64,000 bases of DNA from Gracilaria domingensis (taxonomy: Eukaryota; Rhodophyta; Florideophyceae; Gracilariales; Gracilariaceae), in contig VCMS01000037.1 of assembly GCA_022539475.1 (NCBI GenBank), positions 340,364 to 404,363 of the forward strand. Direction: 5' to 3'. The stretch's first letter is position 1. Each line of letters opens with the position of its first letter. The translations under genes and the position numbers were made by a program. This document shows positions 1 to 12,402 of this stretch, one piece after another. The notes beneath the pieces are model-generated. The model did no database searches. It was not told where the DNA came from and worked only from the letters and a program-made list of their open reading frames with translations.

Positions 1-2236
1 GGATTTGATGCTTGCATGTTAGATATCATATTGTGACGTGCCAGTCTACAGTTGTGGCATGATCGGGAAAGTTGAGAGGGTTTCCATACTCTGTTGGCTG
101 GGTTTTGGCATCACCACATTGGAGCCATCGGTACAGGTTGTAGAGCAGCTGAGGTACCAAGGCTGTCATGTTAGAGTTGAGAGGTTCCATACTCTGTTGG
201 GCTGGTTATTAGGTTCACCACCGACAGAATTGCGAGCATCGGTGTATTGCTGTTCTATAACGTTCATGACCTCTGCAATTTGTTGCCACTCAAATTCCTC
301 ATCTTCATCGATGTCGCCGTCTGGTAAAGGTACTGAAGCCATTGCTTCGCGGATAGAGAATTGCGATACCGAATCTTGGCCTTCGTTTCTTTAAGATACG
401 CTTACGGTGCTGAGCGACGGAACCAGGCATGGTATCACGGCAGATTTGATTTGAAGTGTCTGCAGTTCAGACAAAGAACCTCTTTTCCTGGTCGACGCCT
501 ATGAGCAGCATCTGGGTTGAACTGGGCAAGGATGGACAGGCAAGGATGCACAAGCTCGGATGAGGGAACTCCGAAACTCAGATGATGTTTGCCGGCCGCT
601 GAGCACCGAAGAAGAAATTCAACCTCGCGTGGGCATTTCGCCATCAACCTGTTCCCGCCAGAATTTCGCTTCGTCTCCGGGTGCATTGGCACTGCCAATT
701 TGGCAGCACGCACGGCCGCGCTGTTGTTCAAAATTGTAGCAAAAATTGCAGCTTGTGGTTCCGCATGCGCTTCGACGATTCCGAACGGAATGGGTGCCTA
801 GCCGCGACGCGCTGGACTGTGACTGTTTGCGCGCCCACTGCCGACTAGGCATGTGGCAAACAGCATGACCTGGCGAGAGGGCTTGACTTTTCCGCTCTGT
901 TCGTATTCGCCTCCCCACGCGCATTCGTACTCTTGACTCACAACTTTCCGAGGAGGAACAGTTCGCATACCACCTGCAAAAGAATGTCAGCGAGAGTTGG
1001 AGGAAGCGGCGCAACTTCCGCGGATTCGCGCGCCCCCAAGAATCACCCCTTCATTTCGCAGCAAGCCAGGGAATTACTGCCCCCCAACAAGTAAGTTACA
1101 AAAAGTGAACCCCCCCATCGTTACCGGGTCGCGTGCTTCGCCCGAAAGGCATTCGCTGTCCAAGTATCTGTCCGTCAGACGTGCGCACATCTTCGCGCCT
1201 TTTAAGGTTTTTGCAATGTGCATTGCGACGTTCTCAGTGGTCAACAAGTATTTCTAACCTGCAATTTGAAATTGCGAGACAGACTTCAGGAGCTTCTTCA
1301 AGAGGTCGCCCCAGGCGAGGTACTGGATCCCGAAGTTGAAGAGGTAAGGTACATAATAACGGAGACAATTGCAGCGCACCTCCTCTGCTCCTGTTCTCCA
1401 GTTTTGTACTCTTCAAAAGGCATATGAGAACTGACCCAATTTACTAAATCCAAAATGCCGAGCAGTTTCTACAAGAGCATATCGATGAATTTGTCGAATC
1501 TGTAACAGAGTTCGGATGCCTTATGGCAAAACATCGTAGAAGCAAAGTGCTTGAAGCGAGAGACATACAGTTTCATCTTGAATCCGCGTGGAACATCAGA
1601 GTGCCTGGGTACGGTGACGATCCTCGGCCAGCTAAACGGAATGTGACCTCCCCAATTCATAACGCTCGCCTTCAAGCGATTCAAAGAGCACAACAGCAAT
1701 GAATCAACCCGATGATGCTCACTCGTCAGTTTATCACCATTCCTTTGCTCGGGACATATTTTTCATTCAAGTTTTTGCTCCAACTCATGACCATGTCGAA
1801 GAAATGTTGTCAGGATTACGTCACACGTCGCCAGAGTTTTTTTCGCACTTGTACGCTATGCAACTTTGGGAGCGCGTTTGGTTTGTCCCTGATCCCTCCA
1901 CCCCAGAAAGGAAAAAGTAGATGTCTGGAGATGCACCAGTTCTTGCAACTAAATGTTGGGTTTACGGGAGGTAGACCGTGTGGCCCCGCAAGAGGCTGCG
2001 CAAACGTCCGTACTCCACTAGACATAGAGGAATTAGACTGACATCCTATAACGCTGTTGAGGGCGACATTTGACATTGCACATATGAAAGTTTCCAAAGA
2101 AGGGAGCTCTCATTCTGGTTCTATGTAAAAAAGGCTTTTTGTTTAATGTTGCAAAAGAACGGGCTACAGTCAGGCATCTGGCGATGCTACCATCCAGCAT
2201 TTGAGAAACATGCGAGTGAGACAAACGTGACATAAC
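1..2236. other. Intergenic region, no confident gene
   Basis: No reading frame here shows a recognisable domain. An imperfect direct repeat occurs at about 71-104 and 176-207. On the minus strand an open segment from about 390 down to 167 encodes an acidic peptide (MASVPLPDGDIDEDEEF onward), and another at 731-435 contains a CLNC motif. Together they could be a decayed transposon gene, but the frames are broken and I cannot assign a family. The part from about 1000 to 2236 shows nothing beyond the downstream side of ftsH. Confidence 0.4.
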
Positions 2237-4360
2237 TTAATAGACTGCGTAGGGCATCATCTCGATCCTATTCTCAGCGATAAGTCTCTGGAACTCCTCA
2301 GCTGATACGGTCTCCTTCTCAATCAACAGTTTAGCCAGGGCATCGAGCAAGTGCCTGTTGCTCGTGAGCAGACTCTTCGCTCTTGTGTACGCGACGTTCA
2401 CAAGACGCCGAACCTCCTCGTCGATTTCAGCTTTGAGAACAGAGCTCATCTGTGGCGCCCCGCTTGCCATTTGCCGTCCAAGGAACGGATTTCCACCGTC
2501 AGTGTTAAACGATAGCTGACCAACCTTGGGTGACATGCCAAATCTGGTTACCATCTGCTTTGCAACTTGAGTAACTCTTTGGAGATCATTGGAGGCACCT
2601 GTGGTTACCTTCTCGTCTCCAAATACCAGTTCTTCTGCAATGCGTCCACCGAGAGCAACAGCAAGCTGTCCTTCAAGGAACTGTCGGGAGTACAAACCGG
2701 AGTCCACTCTCTGCTCGTTGGGAGCAAAGAATGTTAAACCACCAGCACCACCTCTGGGAATGATGCTAATTTTCGCAACCTGATCGTAATCCGGAGTTAA
2801 AGCGCCTACAATAGCGTGACCTGCTTCATGGTAAGCTACGAGCCTCTGGCGCTCCGCTGACATCACAGATTCCTTCTTCTCAGCCCCGATGGTGATGCGG
2901 TCGATGGCGTCACTGACTTCATCCGGACCAATCTCCGTCTTCTGACGACGAGCAGTGAAGATCGCGGCCTCATTGAGAAGGTTCTGCAGAGAAGCCCCAG
3001 AAAATCCGGGAGTACGACGCGCAATCTGTTCGATATCAACATCCTTTGCCAGTGGCTTACCGCGCGCATGAACCTTGAGAATGGCGCAACGTCCGTTGAA
3101 GTCCGGAAGGTCAACAACGACACGGCGGTCGAAACGTCCTGGTCGAAGCAGAGCGTTATCAAGGACGTCGGCCCTGTTCGTCGCCGCAATCACAATCACT
3201 CCGGAATTACCTTCAAAGCCATCCATCTCAGTAAGCATTTGGTTGAGAGTCTGTTCACGTTCATCATTTCCTCCCGCAATACCCGCTCCACGCTGGCGAC
3301 CAACTGCATCAATCTCATCAATAAAGATGATACACGGGGCGTTCTTCTTGGCGTTCGCGAAGAGATCCCTGACACGAGAGGCACCCACACCAACAAACAT
3401 CTCGACAAACTCAGAGCCTGAGATGGAGAAGAACGGCACACCAGCCTCTCCGGCAACTGCGCGAGCCAGAAGTGTTTTTCCAGTTCCCGGAGGACCTTCC
3501 AAGATGACGCCGCGGGGAATCTTAGCTCCCAGTTCCGTGAAGCGCTCGGATTCCTTGAGGAATTGTACGACTTCCTGCAGTTCCAGCTTGGCACCGTCGA
3601 CGCCCGCGACGTCCTTGAAGGTGATTCCGGTCTCAGGAACCATAGAAACGCGAGCTCCGGAACGCTGCAAATCCATCGGACCGCCCATCGGTCCGAAACC
3701 TCCGCCAGCGCCTCCTGCGCGACGAGAAAGCAAGAACAGCCCACCGAAGAGCAGTGCTGGGAATATAAGTGAGCGAATGAAATCACCCGCACCAGATTCG
3801 GGTTGAGACGGAAGCACTGTGACGTCGACCTTATGACCTGTAAGTGTCTTCAACAAGTCAGGGTCGTTTGGCAGAGCATCGAGCTTGAAGCGGTTGCCAT
3901 CCGTGTCGACAGCAAGAAGACGCTGGCCATCTGCGGAGAAGGTGACCTTTTCAACCTGATCTTTCTCCACAGCATTAATGAACTGCGAATAACGCCAGTC
4001 CTGAACGCCGTTGGAGACTGGAGCCGGTGCATTCTCCGACGACATAGAGCGTGTGGCGGCAGCGCTTGTTTCTTGTCGCATTCCCGTCATCTGTACGGGA
4101 TCAGCCGCAGCGTGAACCGGGGAGGCATTGGCGGCAACCGCGGCGAAGATGGCGGCGGCGGCAGCGACTGATGCAGTGCGATTCAACTCTTGTGAAAGGA
4201 GGGTCGCTACCCGTTGGAGTCGGTTACCAGACTTGCTGTCCAGAAGAATTGCTGGCAGTGAGGGTGACGGGGATGAACTGCTCATACGCGGGCGGCGAAG
4301 ACTGGTGTTCGCCGCGCGCGGGCGACGCAGTGGTACGGCGGTGTGGGAAACGAAAGCCAT
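2237..4360 (-). CDS. ftsH: Plastid/thylakoid ATP-dependent zinc metalloprotease FtsH
   Basis: Membrane-anchored AAA+ protease that degrades damaged thylakoid proteins, notably photosystem II D1, by family knowledge. From the start at 4360 the product is 707 aa. An N-terminal targeting region ([10 protein letters not shown]..., rich in Ser/Arg) is followed by an Ala-rich hydrophobic stretch at about 64-85 ending in an A-x-A-like site, suggesting bipartite targeting. Then come the FtsH N domain (about 120-190), a membrane segment (about 195-212), Walker A GPPGTGKT (289-296), Walker B IIFIDEID (344-351), the second region of homology with RPGRFDR (about 406-412), the zinc site HEAGH (511-515) and a third-ligand Asp near 592. 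Length is normal for plant/algal FtsH. An in-frame ATG 74 codons upstream exists, but the internal ATG gives a credible presequence. No intron. Divergent from the isoamylase gene. Confidence 0.95.
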   Translation of the reverse strand: MAFVSHTAVPLRRPRAANTSLRRPRMSSSSPSPSLPAILLDSKSGNRLQRVATLLSQELNRTASVAAAAAIFAAVAANASPVHAAADPVQMTGMRQETSAAATRSMSSENAPAPVSNGVQDWRYSQFINAVEKDQVEKVTFSADGQRLLAVDTDGNRFKLDALPNDPDLLKTLTGHKVDVTVLPSQPESGAGDFIRSLIFPALLFGGLFLLSRRAGGAGGGFGPMGGPMDLQRSGARVSMVPETGITFKDVAGVDGAKLELQEVVQFLKESERFTELGAKIPRGVILEGPPGTGKTLLARAVAGEAGVPFFSISGSEFVEMFVGVGASRVRDLFANAKKNAPCIIFIDEIDAVGRQRGAGIAGGNDEREQTLNQMLTEMDGFEGNSGVIVIAATNRADVLDNALLRPGRFDRRVVVDLPDFNGRCAILKVHARGKPLAKDVDIEQIARRTPGFSGASLQNLLNEAAIFTARRQKTEIGPDEVSDAIDRITIGAEKKESVMSAERQRLVAYHEAGHAIVGALTPDYDQVAKISIIPRGGAGGLTFFAPNEQRVDSGLYSRQFLEGQLAVALGGRIAEELVFGDEKVTTGASNDLQRVTQVAKQMVTRFGMSPKVGQLSFNTDGGNPFLGRQMASGAPQMSSVLKAEIDEEVRRLVNVAYTRAKSLLTSNRHLLDALAKLLIEKETVSAEEFQRLIAENRIEMMPYAVY

Positions 4361-4985
4361 CGTGAAAGACGGGTCTGGCAAAGACGATTTGCGCGCGCTG
4401 GGAGAAGGTCTGCTTTCGAGAACTTGAACAGCTATACCTGTGCCCGCGGCGGGCGGGTGGTTTGAACAGATGAGGATGGTGGTTGGGTGCTGGAAAGAGA
4501 TATATCCGGATTTGCAGAGGACGGCAGAAATAATGACGTCGATCGACGCGGATGCGAGGTGGAGCTCTGTGTGGATGTGCAACGCATCTCCGCAGCCAAT
4601 GCGACCTCACAAGATTGGCGGTGTGGGCCAGCTTCGCCATTTAGGCGTTTTCCGAAATCTCCTTCAAATTGTTCTATTTTGCCATTCCTTTCACCAACAG
4701 CCAGGCACCATCTACGGAAAAGGGCACCTGTGCAGGGCACTGTGCACCCAATTGCACAATGCATTTGCTCATACGAGAATCGTCTTCCAGACCTGTCACC
4801 GGCTGTCTAATAACAAGAGATCCTACATGCCTAAAAGCACGACCATTCTTCCGTTTCATCTCGCATGATCTCGTGCGGAGTATACTCCACCAGAGCACTT
4901 CTCATCATGTCGCAGCACCTCAGTTTCAATTTTCGCACGAAGTCTGCTCTGCCGCACTCTTCCCTCGAACCACCTCGTTCCGATC
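4361..4985. promoter_or_regulatory. Shared divergent intergenic region of ftsH and isoamylase
   Basis: About 625 bp separate the start codons of two divergently transcribed genes, so both promoters must lie here. I see no clear TATA box or other named element. Short open frames in this stretch are overlaps of the ftsH upstream region and have no recognisable domain. Confidence 0.5.
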
Positions 4986-7196
4986 ATGGTGCAAGTTAAG
5001 GTTGGCCGCGGGAAAGCTTTTCCTTTGGGTCCAACAGTTGTATCTTCAGAGTCAATCAGTTCCACAAACCATGCTAACAAGTCTTCAATTCTAACCGTGA
5101 ATGTCGCCGTCTATGCCAAAGTGGACGAGTTGAACATCTGTCTGTTTCCCGAGATCGATGTGGATCAAGTCACCCGAGATTTTCTACAGTGCATTCCTTT
5201 CCAGCACAAAACAGGAGATGTATGGCACATTCAACTTGAGGGAGTCCCATATGACTCCTCATATTCGATTATGGTTCCCACCTCGCGTGGCACATCTCGT
5301 CTGCTCACTGACCCGTATGCGCACTGGGTGGAGTCCCGCGGCTCTCAGATGTGGATGACATTAGAAGGGGAGAACTTCGCTCCGAAGGAGAAGACCATTG
5401 AGCACAGTGTGAGAAACTTTATCCGCTCTTTTCCAACACTGAGCTCAATTGGTGTTGAACATACATTTCGTCCCACACGCTTCACCGCCCCGGCCGCCGC
5501 ACATCACTTTGATTGGGGAGATGAAGAGTCACCAAAGTTGAGTTATGGCCAAGTTGTTATCTATGAGGCACATATTCGAGGCCTCAGTTCGGCGGGCACT
5601 TTTGAAGCGGCTATAGAGAAAATAGCGTACTTGAAGTGGCTGGGGGTGACAGCGTTGCAGCTCTTGCCTATCTTTGAATTCAATGAACTCGAAATGGACC
5701 CTATGGCCGGAGACTATGCCTTATTGAACAGGAGACATCTTGACATGGATCAAAGAAGGGGCAATTACTGGGGCTATAGTCCGCTTTCTTGGTTTTCTCC
5801 CATGAATAGATATTCTGAAGAAGGGAACAGCGGTGGACCTCTTGGGCTGAAAAAGTTGGTGCGAGCACTGCACGCGGCGGGAATGGAAATTTATCTCGAC
5901 GTCGTATACAATCATACTTCGAACTCTTCATGTGCTTTACATTTCTTAAAAACCCAGCCTTCGTACTACATTGGCAAAGCGCATCACCACGGATTTAAGC
6001 ATAGTAACATATCTGGGTGCGGAAACACACTTGCTACTGCTCGTCCGATGATGCAAGAGTTAGTGATAAACAGTCTACGTTGGTGGGTGACAGAATACCA
6101 TGTTGACGGATTTCGAATCGATGCCGCTGGCGTTCTCTGTCGAGATGAAAACGGCAAACCGATTAGCAACCCGCAGATCATTGAAAGCATGGTCAATGAT
6201 CCGGTGCTGAAGGAAACAAAATTTATCGTTGAGGGGTGGGACGCAGGAGATCAGGTGGGGTCACCAAACTTCCTGCTGGGTTCTAAACATGGCTTTCCGC
6301 AAGGCGATCGATTTTGTGAATGGAATGCAAAATGGAGGGATGACACTCGGCGTTACGTCATGGGCAATCGTGATGCATACAAGCCCTTTCGTGAAGGTAT
6401 CCGAGGCTCCCCTCAATTCTTCTCAAGGCGTAACAGTGCAGGGCCAGCGTTTCATAGCGTAAATTTTGTCTCATGTCACGATGGCATGTGTATGGCCGAT
6501 GTAGTCTGCTTCAAGAAAAGATCAAATAAAGATGGATATGATGAAGTATCATTCAACTGTGGCAGCGAGGGTCACACGAACGATGAAAAGGTTCTGAGGA
6601 TGCGGGCCAGGCGACTTCGAAACTTCATATTAGCTCTGGGCATATCGAGAGGCATCCCAATGATCTTGCAAGGAGATGAGATTGGAGCAACAAAAGATGG
6701 CTTCAGCAACACATGGAATGATCCGAAAAGATTTGCCTCGCATGTACCAGGTTGCGATGTAATCGCGGTGGCGGAAAACAAAGGTGAGTGGATGCGTCAT
6801 GAAGGTTTAATTTGGTTTTGTAAGAAAGTCTTTGATGTACGGAAACGCTTTGAAGACTTGACTAGGGGAGATTTCATGAATCAAGCGAAATGGTTGGATA
6901 TGAGAGGTAGGGAAAAGGGCGGTCGAGATGAGCGGTATGTTGCATTTGTTGTGAAGACAAAAGATGGGGATATCGAGAAAGCTGATGAGAAATGGCTTTA
7001 CGTAGGTTTTTACAACGGTTCTCATGGAGCCAAAGTGAAGTTGCCAGACGTTGGTGTTAATGACTGGAACGTCATTTTGGACACTTATCGGTGGAATGCG
7101 AACTATGGAGATGGCTGCGAGGAGCATGTAGTTAGTGATGACGGTGTTCTGGAACTTGGGAGTCATTCAGCTGTCGTGGCATTGAGAAAGGCATAG
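4986..7196 (+). CDS. Isoamylase-type starch debranching enzyme (GH13)
   Basis: Hydrolyses alpha-1,6 branches of glucan during starch synthesis or breakdown. The 736-aa product has an N-terminal CBM48-like beta domain (about 35-160), a GH13 barrel and a C-terminal beta domain. Catalytic motifs are intact: region I DVVYNH (305-310), region II GFRID with nucleophile Asp379, region III EGWD with acid Glu416, and region IV SCHDG with His498-Asp499. GNYWGYSP (about 259-266) is a typical isoamylase/GlgX signature. The sequence starts without an obvious transit peptide, consistent with the cytosolic starch of red algae (inference). Start ATG at 4986 gives the full N domain. No intron. GlgX-type debranching is the alternative name, and the sequence alone does not separate these. 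Confidence 0.93.
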   Translation: MVQVKVGRGKAFPLGPTVVSSESISSTNHANKSSILTVNVAVYAKVDELNICLFPEIDVDQVTRDFLQCIPFQHKTGDVWHIQLEGVPYDSSYSIMVPTSRGTSRLLTDPYAHWVESRGSQMWMTLEGENFAPKEKTIEHSVRNFIRSFPTLSSIGVEHTFRPTRFTAPAAAHHFDWGDEESPKLSYGQVVIYEAHIRGLSSAGTFEAAIEKIAYLKWLGVTALQLLPIFEFNELEMDPMAGDYALLNRRHLDMDQRRGNYWGYSPLSWFSPMNRYSEEGNSGGPLGLKKLVRALHAAGMEIYLDVVYNHTSNSSCALHFLKTQPSYYIGKAHHHGFKHSNISGCGNTLATARPMMQELVINSLRWWVTEYHVDGFRIDAAGVLCRDENGKPISNPQIIESMVNDPVLKETKFIVEGWDAGDQVGSPNFLLGSKHGFPQGDRFCEWNAKWRDDTRRYVMGNRDAYKPFREGIRGSPQFFSRRNSAGPAFHSVNFVSCHDGMCMADVVCFKKRSNKDGYDEVSFNCGSEGHTNDEKVLRMRARRLRNFILALGISRGIPMILQGDEIGATKDGFSNTWNDPKRFASHVPGCDVIAVAENKGEWMRHEGLIWFCKKVFDVRKRFEDLTRGDFMNQAKWLDMRGREKGGRDERYVAFVVKTKDGDIEKADEKWLYVGFYNGSHGAKVKLPDVGVNDWNVILDTYRWNANYGDGCEEHVVSDDGVLELGSHSAVVALRKA

Positions 7197-7907
7197 GAAA
7201 ATATTGTACCTACTTGCTACGCATCTGTTAGTAGTGCTAAACGGTTGTGTTTCTTGAAGTGCTGAACGACGTCCATGCCGTCGATGACTTCATTCTCTCA
7301 CACACACTGAAAACTACCGAGAAGAACACGTCTGGGATAGCTGTCTATCCGTGAGCTTCGAGTATTACAATGGCAGAAAAAGAACTCAAAGAGGTCTAAC
7401 AGGTTAAACGATATGAGTCTATGTCGAGAAGGATCGTGCTCCTGTTGACCTCGGTTCCTAGCTACCAAGGGTAGTAGGAAAATACGAACTTGCAAAGGTT
7501 GTGCTTCAATTGTCAGAAGTTGTGACTCACAAGTTGAGTCACACTCACAGCCATCAGTGCGCCGATTTGAATCTCAGCCAATGAAGGCCGGTTCTCCCTT
7601 GTTGGATTGTCACCTGCTGGTACACGTACACCTTCAGTACTAGAGGAAGTAGGCTACCTTCGGCAAGGTACAATGGGCATCACGATTTCATTCATTCGTC
7701 CGAAAAGCTCATCAGTGTCTATCAGCGGAGTCCATGCTCGTCGCTAACTTCGTTTCAGCGGTTATCATCGCCTCTTGCCGATTTTATATCTAGCTTTGTA
7801 CGACTTTTCACTGAAAGTGTCAATCGTATAACTTCAACTTGCTCGTTACTATCTGCAACAAGTTATAGCAGTTTGATCTCCAAAGTCATGTGTTTGCTAA
7901 CACAGCC
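7197..7907. other. Intergenic region, nothing recognised
   Basis: This is the 3' side of the isoamylase gene. There is no ORF with a known domain, no RNA gene and no repeat that I can identify. Confidence 0.4.
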
Positions 7908-8635
7908 ATGAAGCTTGTACAAGGTGGAACAGAAACCATGAAGGGAGGAATTACGCATGATGTGGTGTTTCTCAGCAACGGGAAGGAACTTTTTTTTGTA
8001 ACACCTGTTCCACAACATGTATGGTCGGACATCGAATCAAGAGTTGCATTCCTTGGATAAACAGCCCGTAATTTTGGATCTCTAGCTAGTGTACCCGCGT
8101 TATGACCCCAACAAGTTTACGCGGGTGCAGCTTCCGGTTCCAGACATCTGGCACAAAAAAACCATTGCGTACTAACTAGATTACCCTTTCGGTGATAGCA
8201 CCGAGAACTATATACGCGAAGCTGTAAAGCATGAAGCGCTTCTTCTTGAAAGTATAAGACGCTCTCCGCATCCAAACGTAGTAGAGTATTATGGTTACGG
8301 GGTTGAAAATGACCACCTCGTTGCCTTGTATTTCAACAGGTATGAAACTACGCCGGCAAGATCATGATGATCTTCTGGAAACTTCTCCTGGACAGGTGAA
8401 CAAACATCGATGCCTGAATGAACTTCGCAGTGCGATTGACCACATTCATCGCCTTGGTTACGCTCGCAATGATTTGAACCCCAGAAATATCATGCTTGAC
8501 GCTGAAGGAACAACTATCGTGATAGACTTTTGACTCAAGCCGCCCGCTTGGACAGAAACTGGAGAAGGCAGGAACGTTGACGTTTTTTGACAAAAGTTCA
8601 TACGTGTCTGTTGTTGAAAACGACTACTAGTTTAT
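7908..8635 (+). pseudogene. Broken protein-kinase-like gene (fungal-type small kinase family)
   Basis: Pieces of a kinase-like domain are readable in order in three frames. The first piece starts at the ATG at 7908 and stops at 8058-8060. The second, at 8182-8340, includes HPNVVEYYGYG, typical of the stretch after helix C. The third, at 8402-8531, includes an HRD-type loop (ARNDLNPRNIML) and the metal-site region VIDF. Directly after VIDF an extra T (tttt instead of ttt) shifts the frame; the other frame continues as DSSRPLGQKLEKAG and ends near ENDY at a stop. Stops and at least two frame changes make this a pseudogene. The HND rather than HRD loop resembles the large families of small kinase-like proteins in fungi; that comparison is from memory of the family. 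Confidence 0.7.
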
Positions 8636-9796
8636 GAATGAGTAAAAAGTACCTAAACGAAAAGTGCGCCACTTCCATTTCCGTTGAAGACTCAGCGCCC
8701 GTGTGAAGTATCTCAAAACTTTGCAGTGATCTTCCATATGAAGTGAGAGCAAGCCCCAAGAGAGCATATGTATACTGCTTTCAAAATGTTTGGCCTTCTT
8801 TACGAGATCGAAATGGCTTCGCAATGTTCTCCGGAAATCTCGTAAACGAGGCGGCGGACAAAGAAGAAGTGAGGATTGAACATCATGTAAGCATGTGCTT
8901 AGACAAAAGTGCCCATTGAACAGCAGATGCGACGGGTACTAATCCGACTCACTTTGACAGAACGGAATGTTTGCAGATGAGCAATTTTTAAGTCAAAGAC
9001 CTCACCCAATTGCTCTCGCTCTTTCTGGAGTAGAGATATAGCTCATTCTGCGTCTGAGAACGTCATGGAAATCGACTCCACAAAGCTCTCTTTTACTAGG
9101 AGGACACAATCCTCTTTCCGACTTGGAGCGCCGGGGCAATTCTCGAAATCACGCCTCGACCAAGCCCGGATTCAGGTTCATCATCTTAGTGGAGAGAAAT
9201 GGCACAAGGGCCACTCATTTACTAGATAGATATGGCTAAGCTTGTAGCATGTCACACAGGTAAACAAGATATGGTTCAAGTAGCGCAAACCTCGAAAAGT
9301 ATGCGCAGGTGAAGTACCCTCGACGTGGCACAGGTGAGACAGATATGGACCCATAAGAAATGGCATCATCTACTAACAGAGTTACAAACTCACACATCGC
9401 ATTAGAGATAGATCTAAAGTAAGACAAGGACATTATCCAGCACACGGCATGTCAAAAAAACGTTGCGCGGGATATATGTGTACACACACAGAAAACGGAC
9501 GAAGGCGAATATAAGAACATGATATAATATAACAAGCATATCAGGTTCTCAATAAAAAGAGAGACAGCGAGAGAAAAAAAAAATGCGAGAGGGTAAGGAG
9601 CGGGACAGTCGGTCTTTCGCAGCATCTTGGTAGGGTTCACAATAAGCGACAGACTGAAGGAATTCAAAGCCACGGGAAACAAATGATTCGCAAGCACGTG
9701 ACGACAACTTCGAAAAAGCACGGAAAGTTTGTCAGTCATCGTCGGGTTCACGCACGATTGTGTGAAAGACCTTCCGCCACGCAGTGGGCGACAATC
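8636..9796. other. Intergenic region, nothing recognised
   Basis: About 1.2 kb between the kinase pseudogene and the 3' end of the Pro/Ala-rich protein gene. Only short unconvincing frames occur. There is an A-rich run near 9574-9584 and a small CA-rich stretch near 9481. Confidence 0.4.
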
Positions 9797-11720
9797 CTAA
9801 AACGGGATGCCATCCACACTCATACTCCTCAGATGGGAAGGGTGGGCAGCTTTCTTTGGCTTATCTTCTTCGCATTCATGAACAATAATCTCCCCATCGT
9901 CATCCTCACTGTCGTTGACCTCATACGGCGCTTCAACCTCGCGCTGTTTCCCGGGGGAAGACAAGAGCGTAGCGTCATCTACATGCACGGGATCATCCGA
10001 GCGCTCGCCGTATTGCAAGGTTCTCCCTTCATACACCTTGGTGGTATCGGTGGAGGCATCAGAGTCGTCATCCTCTTCGGCGGGCTTGTTGTTCACCGGT
10101 GCCGGGGTGCCGGGGTGTTTTGGCGACTGAGCTTCACCCTCATCTTCGTAGTCATCAAAATGGGCATTGAGATGAAGCAATGCATCTGGAGAACTCTTCA
10201 TTCGCGCATGTCTGGGCTTGCGACGCGCATTGGGAGAGCGCTGTTGTTTCGGGGGCTCTTCAAAGCGCAGCGTGCGTTTTCCCGGAGGTGCGGTTTTCTC
10301 CACGTTGGCCAAAACACGTTTCGTGAGACTATCTGACGCATACTCGACGACCTTTTCGACGTGAGAAAACGCATCATCGACAGCGCGCTCAAACTGCTCA
10401 ACAAGGGCCTCGGGCGGGCCCATACTGGAAGCAAGGGAGATGAGAGATTGCACGGCCGAGCGCACCGCACGCAATAGCACAGCAGCGTGCATGGCCCAGT
10501 CAAAAGCGCGCTGCTGCGCGGTAAGCAATGCGGCGGCAGCAGAGGCAGCGTTGAGCGTCTGCTGCGCCTTTGCGGCGGCAGACTTGGGCGGGGTATCAAA
10601 CAGGGAGACGTCGTCCAGACAGGAGTGAATGCGCTGCTGCAGCGCGTGAAAACGGTTGAGAAAGGCGTGCGACTCGTGCTGCATGGCGGAGAAAAGGCGG
10701 TTGGAAAAAGGCGCTAGCAAGGTGTTCCACTGCAGTTGCGACTCTCGCGCGGCGATGTCGGCAGCAAACACGCGGGCCAGGTGGGCGCGCAGCGGCGAAA
10801 AGAGCGCGTTGTGGGAAAGCAGGCGATCGACATCGGCGGCGTAACTGGATATCAAAAGAGTGTGCTGCAGCTGCACGTGGGTGAGCGCCAGCCCTTGGCG
10901 CAGGTGGCTGGCGGACTTGGCCAGCGCCTGCGACGGCAGGAGGCCGGAGGGCAAGGGCGCGTCCTCCGCGACGAGCGGCGTGTGCCTCGGGACGACGGAG
11001 GCGAAGGCGTCAAAGGCGAGGCGCAGATCGGAAAGCAGCGTGAGCAGCTGCGTGAGCTGCGCACGCTGCGGCAGCGACGGGTCGGCGGCGAAGCAGGAGC
11101 GGGCGGTGGCGGCGACGGGCTCGCCCGCAGAATTGCCCGGGTACACGACGAGATTAAAGAGGTTGGTCTGCTGCGCCAGCAGCGTGGGGTGATTGCCGCA
11201 CAGCAGCGCCTCGCTGAGCGCGACGGCGGCCAGCGCGCCCGACGCGTGAAACGACTGCGAAAAGGCGAAGGCGGCGGCGGGCTCGTCGGTGCTCGACAGC
11301 GAGTTGTTCCACGACGTGAGCATGAGCGACAGCGACACAAAGTTGTCGTCGGCGGCGAGCGCCTTCTCGGCGGCGAGCGCGACGTCGTCCTTGCTGGGCG
11401 CGGCGGGCGCCGCCGAGGCGCCCTTGGCGGGCGGCGGCGTGGGCGAGCGCCTGCGCGGCGCGCGGCGGCGGGGCGCGTCGTGCGGCGCGCGCGGCGGCTG
11501 CTGCGCGGCGGCGGCGGGCGCGGCGCGCGGCGGCGGCGGCGCGGCCGGCCACGCGTAGAACGGGAAGGGCGACGAGGCCCACGTCGGGTGCAGCGGGTAC
11601 ATGTGCGGCGGCGCGTGCAGGTAGGCGGCGGCAGCAAACGGCATGCTGAACGGGTAGGGCGGCGCGTAGAACGGCGGCATGCCGTGCGGCGGCGGCGCGG
11701 GCGGCAGCGGCGGCAGCGGC

Positions 11721-11755
<35 letters not shown>

Positions 11756-11839
11756 CGGCGACGGCGGCGGCGGCGTCGGCGGCGCGCGCGCGGCGGCGCG
11801 CGGCGGCGGCGGCGACGGCGGCGGCGTCGACGCGGTCAT
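9797..11839 (-). CDS. Pro/Ala-rich protein of unknown function
   Basis: From the ATG at 11839 the protein is 680 aa; the frame stays open another 84 codons upstream, but that part is a composition artefact of the GC-rich DNA. The N-terminal 150 residues are low-complexity Pro/Ala, including a run of about a dozen Ala. A helical region follows (about 165-520) with no family I recognise. The C-terminal 160 residues are acidic and disordered, with Ser/Pro sites (RSPNARRKPRHARMKSSPD) that look like phosphorylation or nuclear-localisation segments. Third-position GC falls sharply from the 5' to the 3' end. A coiled-coil trafficking protein is possible given the BAR-like neighbour, but this is only a guess. 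Confidence 0.7.
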
Positions 11840-12402
11840 GACCGGGGGCGGGGGCGGGGGGCGGGGGCGGGGGCGCGGCGCGCGGGCGGGAGGGCGAACG
11901 GGGGGCGATGCGGCGGGGGGCGGCGCGAATCGCGAATCGCGCGGCGCGACGGACGGGGCGAGCGGCGGCCGGAAAGCGGGCGCGCGCGCGGCGCGGCGCG
12001 GCGCGGCGCGCGCAGCGACGCGGCGCGCGCGCAGTGTAAGGCGCGCGGCGCGCGCGCGCGCTGCTTGCCGTCGGCGGCGCTGCCGTTGCAACGCGCGCGG
12101 CGCGCGCGCGAGCGACGCGTGGCCAGCGCGCGCGCGTGGCGGCCGTGGCGCGGCGCGCGCGCGCGGCGGCGCATCGCCCCCACTGCGGCGGCGCCACGCC
12201 AGCGCGCGCGCGCGAGGAGAGGCGCGCGCGCGCGCGCCTCTCCGCGCGATGGCGTGGCGGCGCCGCAGAGCGCGGCGCGGAGCGCGCGCGCCGCGCCGCC
12301 GCTGAGAGCCGCCGCTGATAAGCGGCGGCGGCGGCCGGCGCGCGGCCGGCGCGCACGTCCGGCGTCGCCACCGCCGCGCGCGCCGCCACCGCCGCCACCG
12401 CC
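11840..12402. promoter_or_regulatory. Extremely GC-rich divergent intergenic region
   Basis: Lies between two divergent start codons. It is made largely of alternating CG runs (for example 12040-12065 and 12225-12240) and inverted copies of GCGCGCGC-type blocks with very few A/T bases. Both flanking promoters must sit here, yet no TATA-like sequence is visible. The DNA has strong Z-DNA and hairpin potential. Confidence 0.5.

Noticed and set aside
3075-3806. 243-codon frame opposite ftsH
   Set aside because: Shadow of the FtsH AAA+ coding strand.
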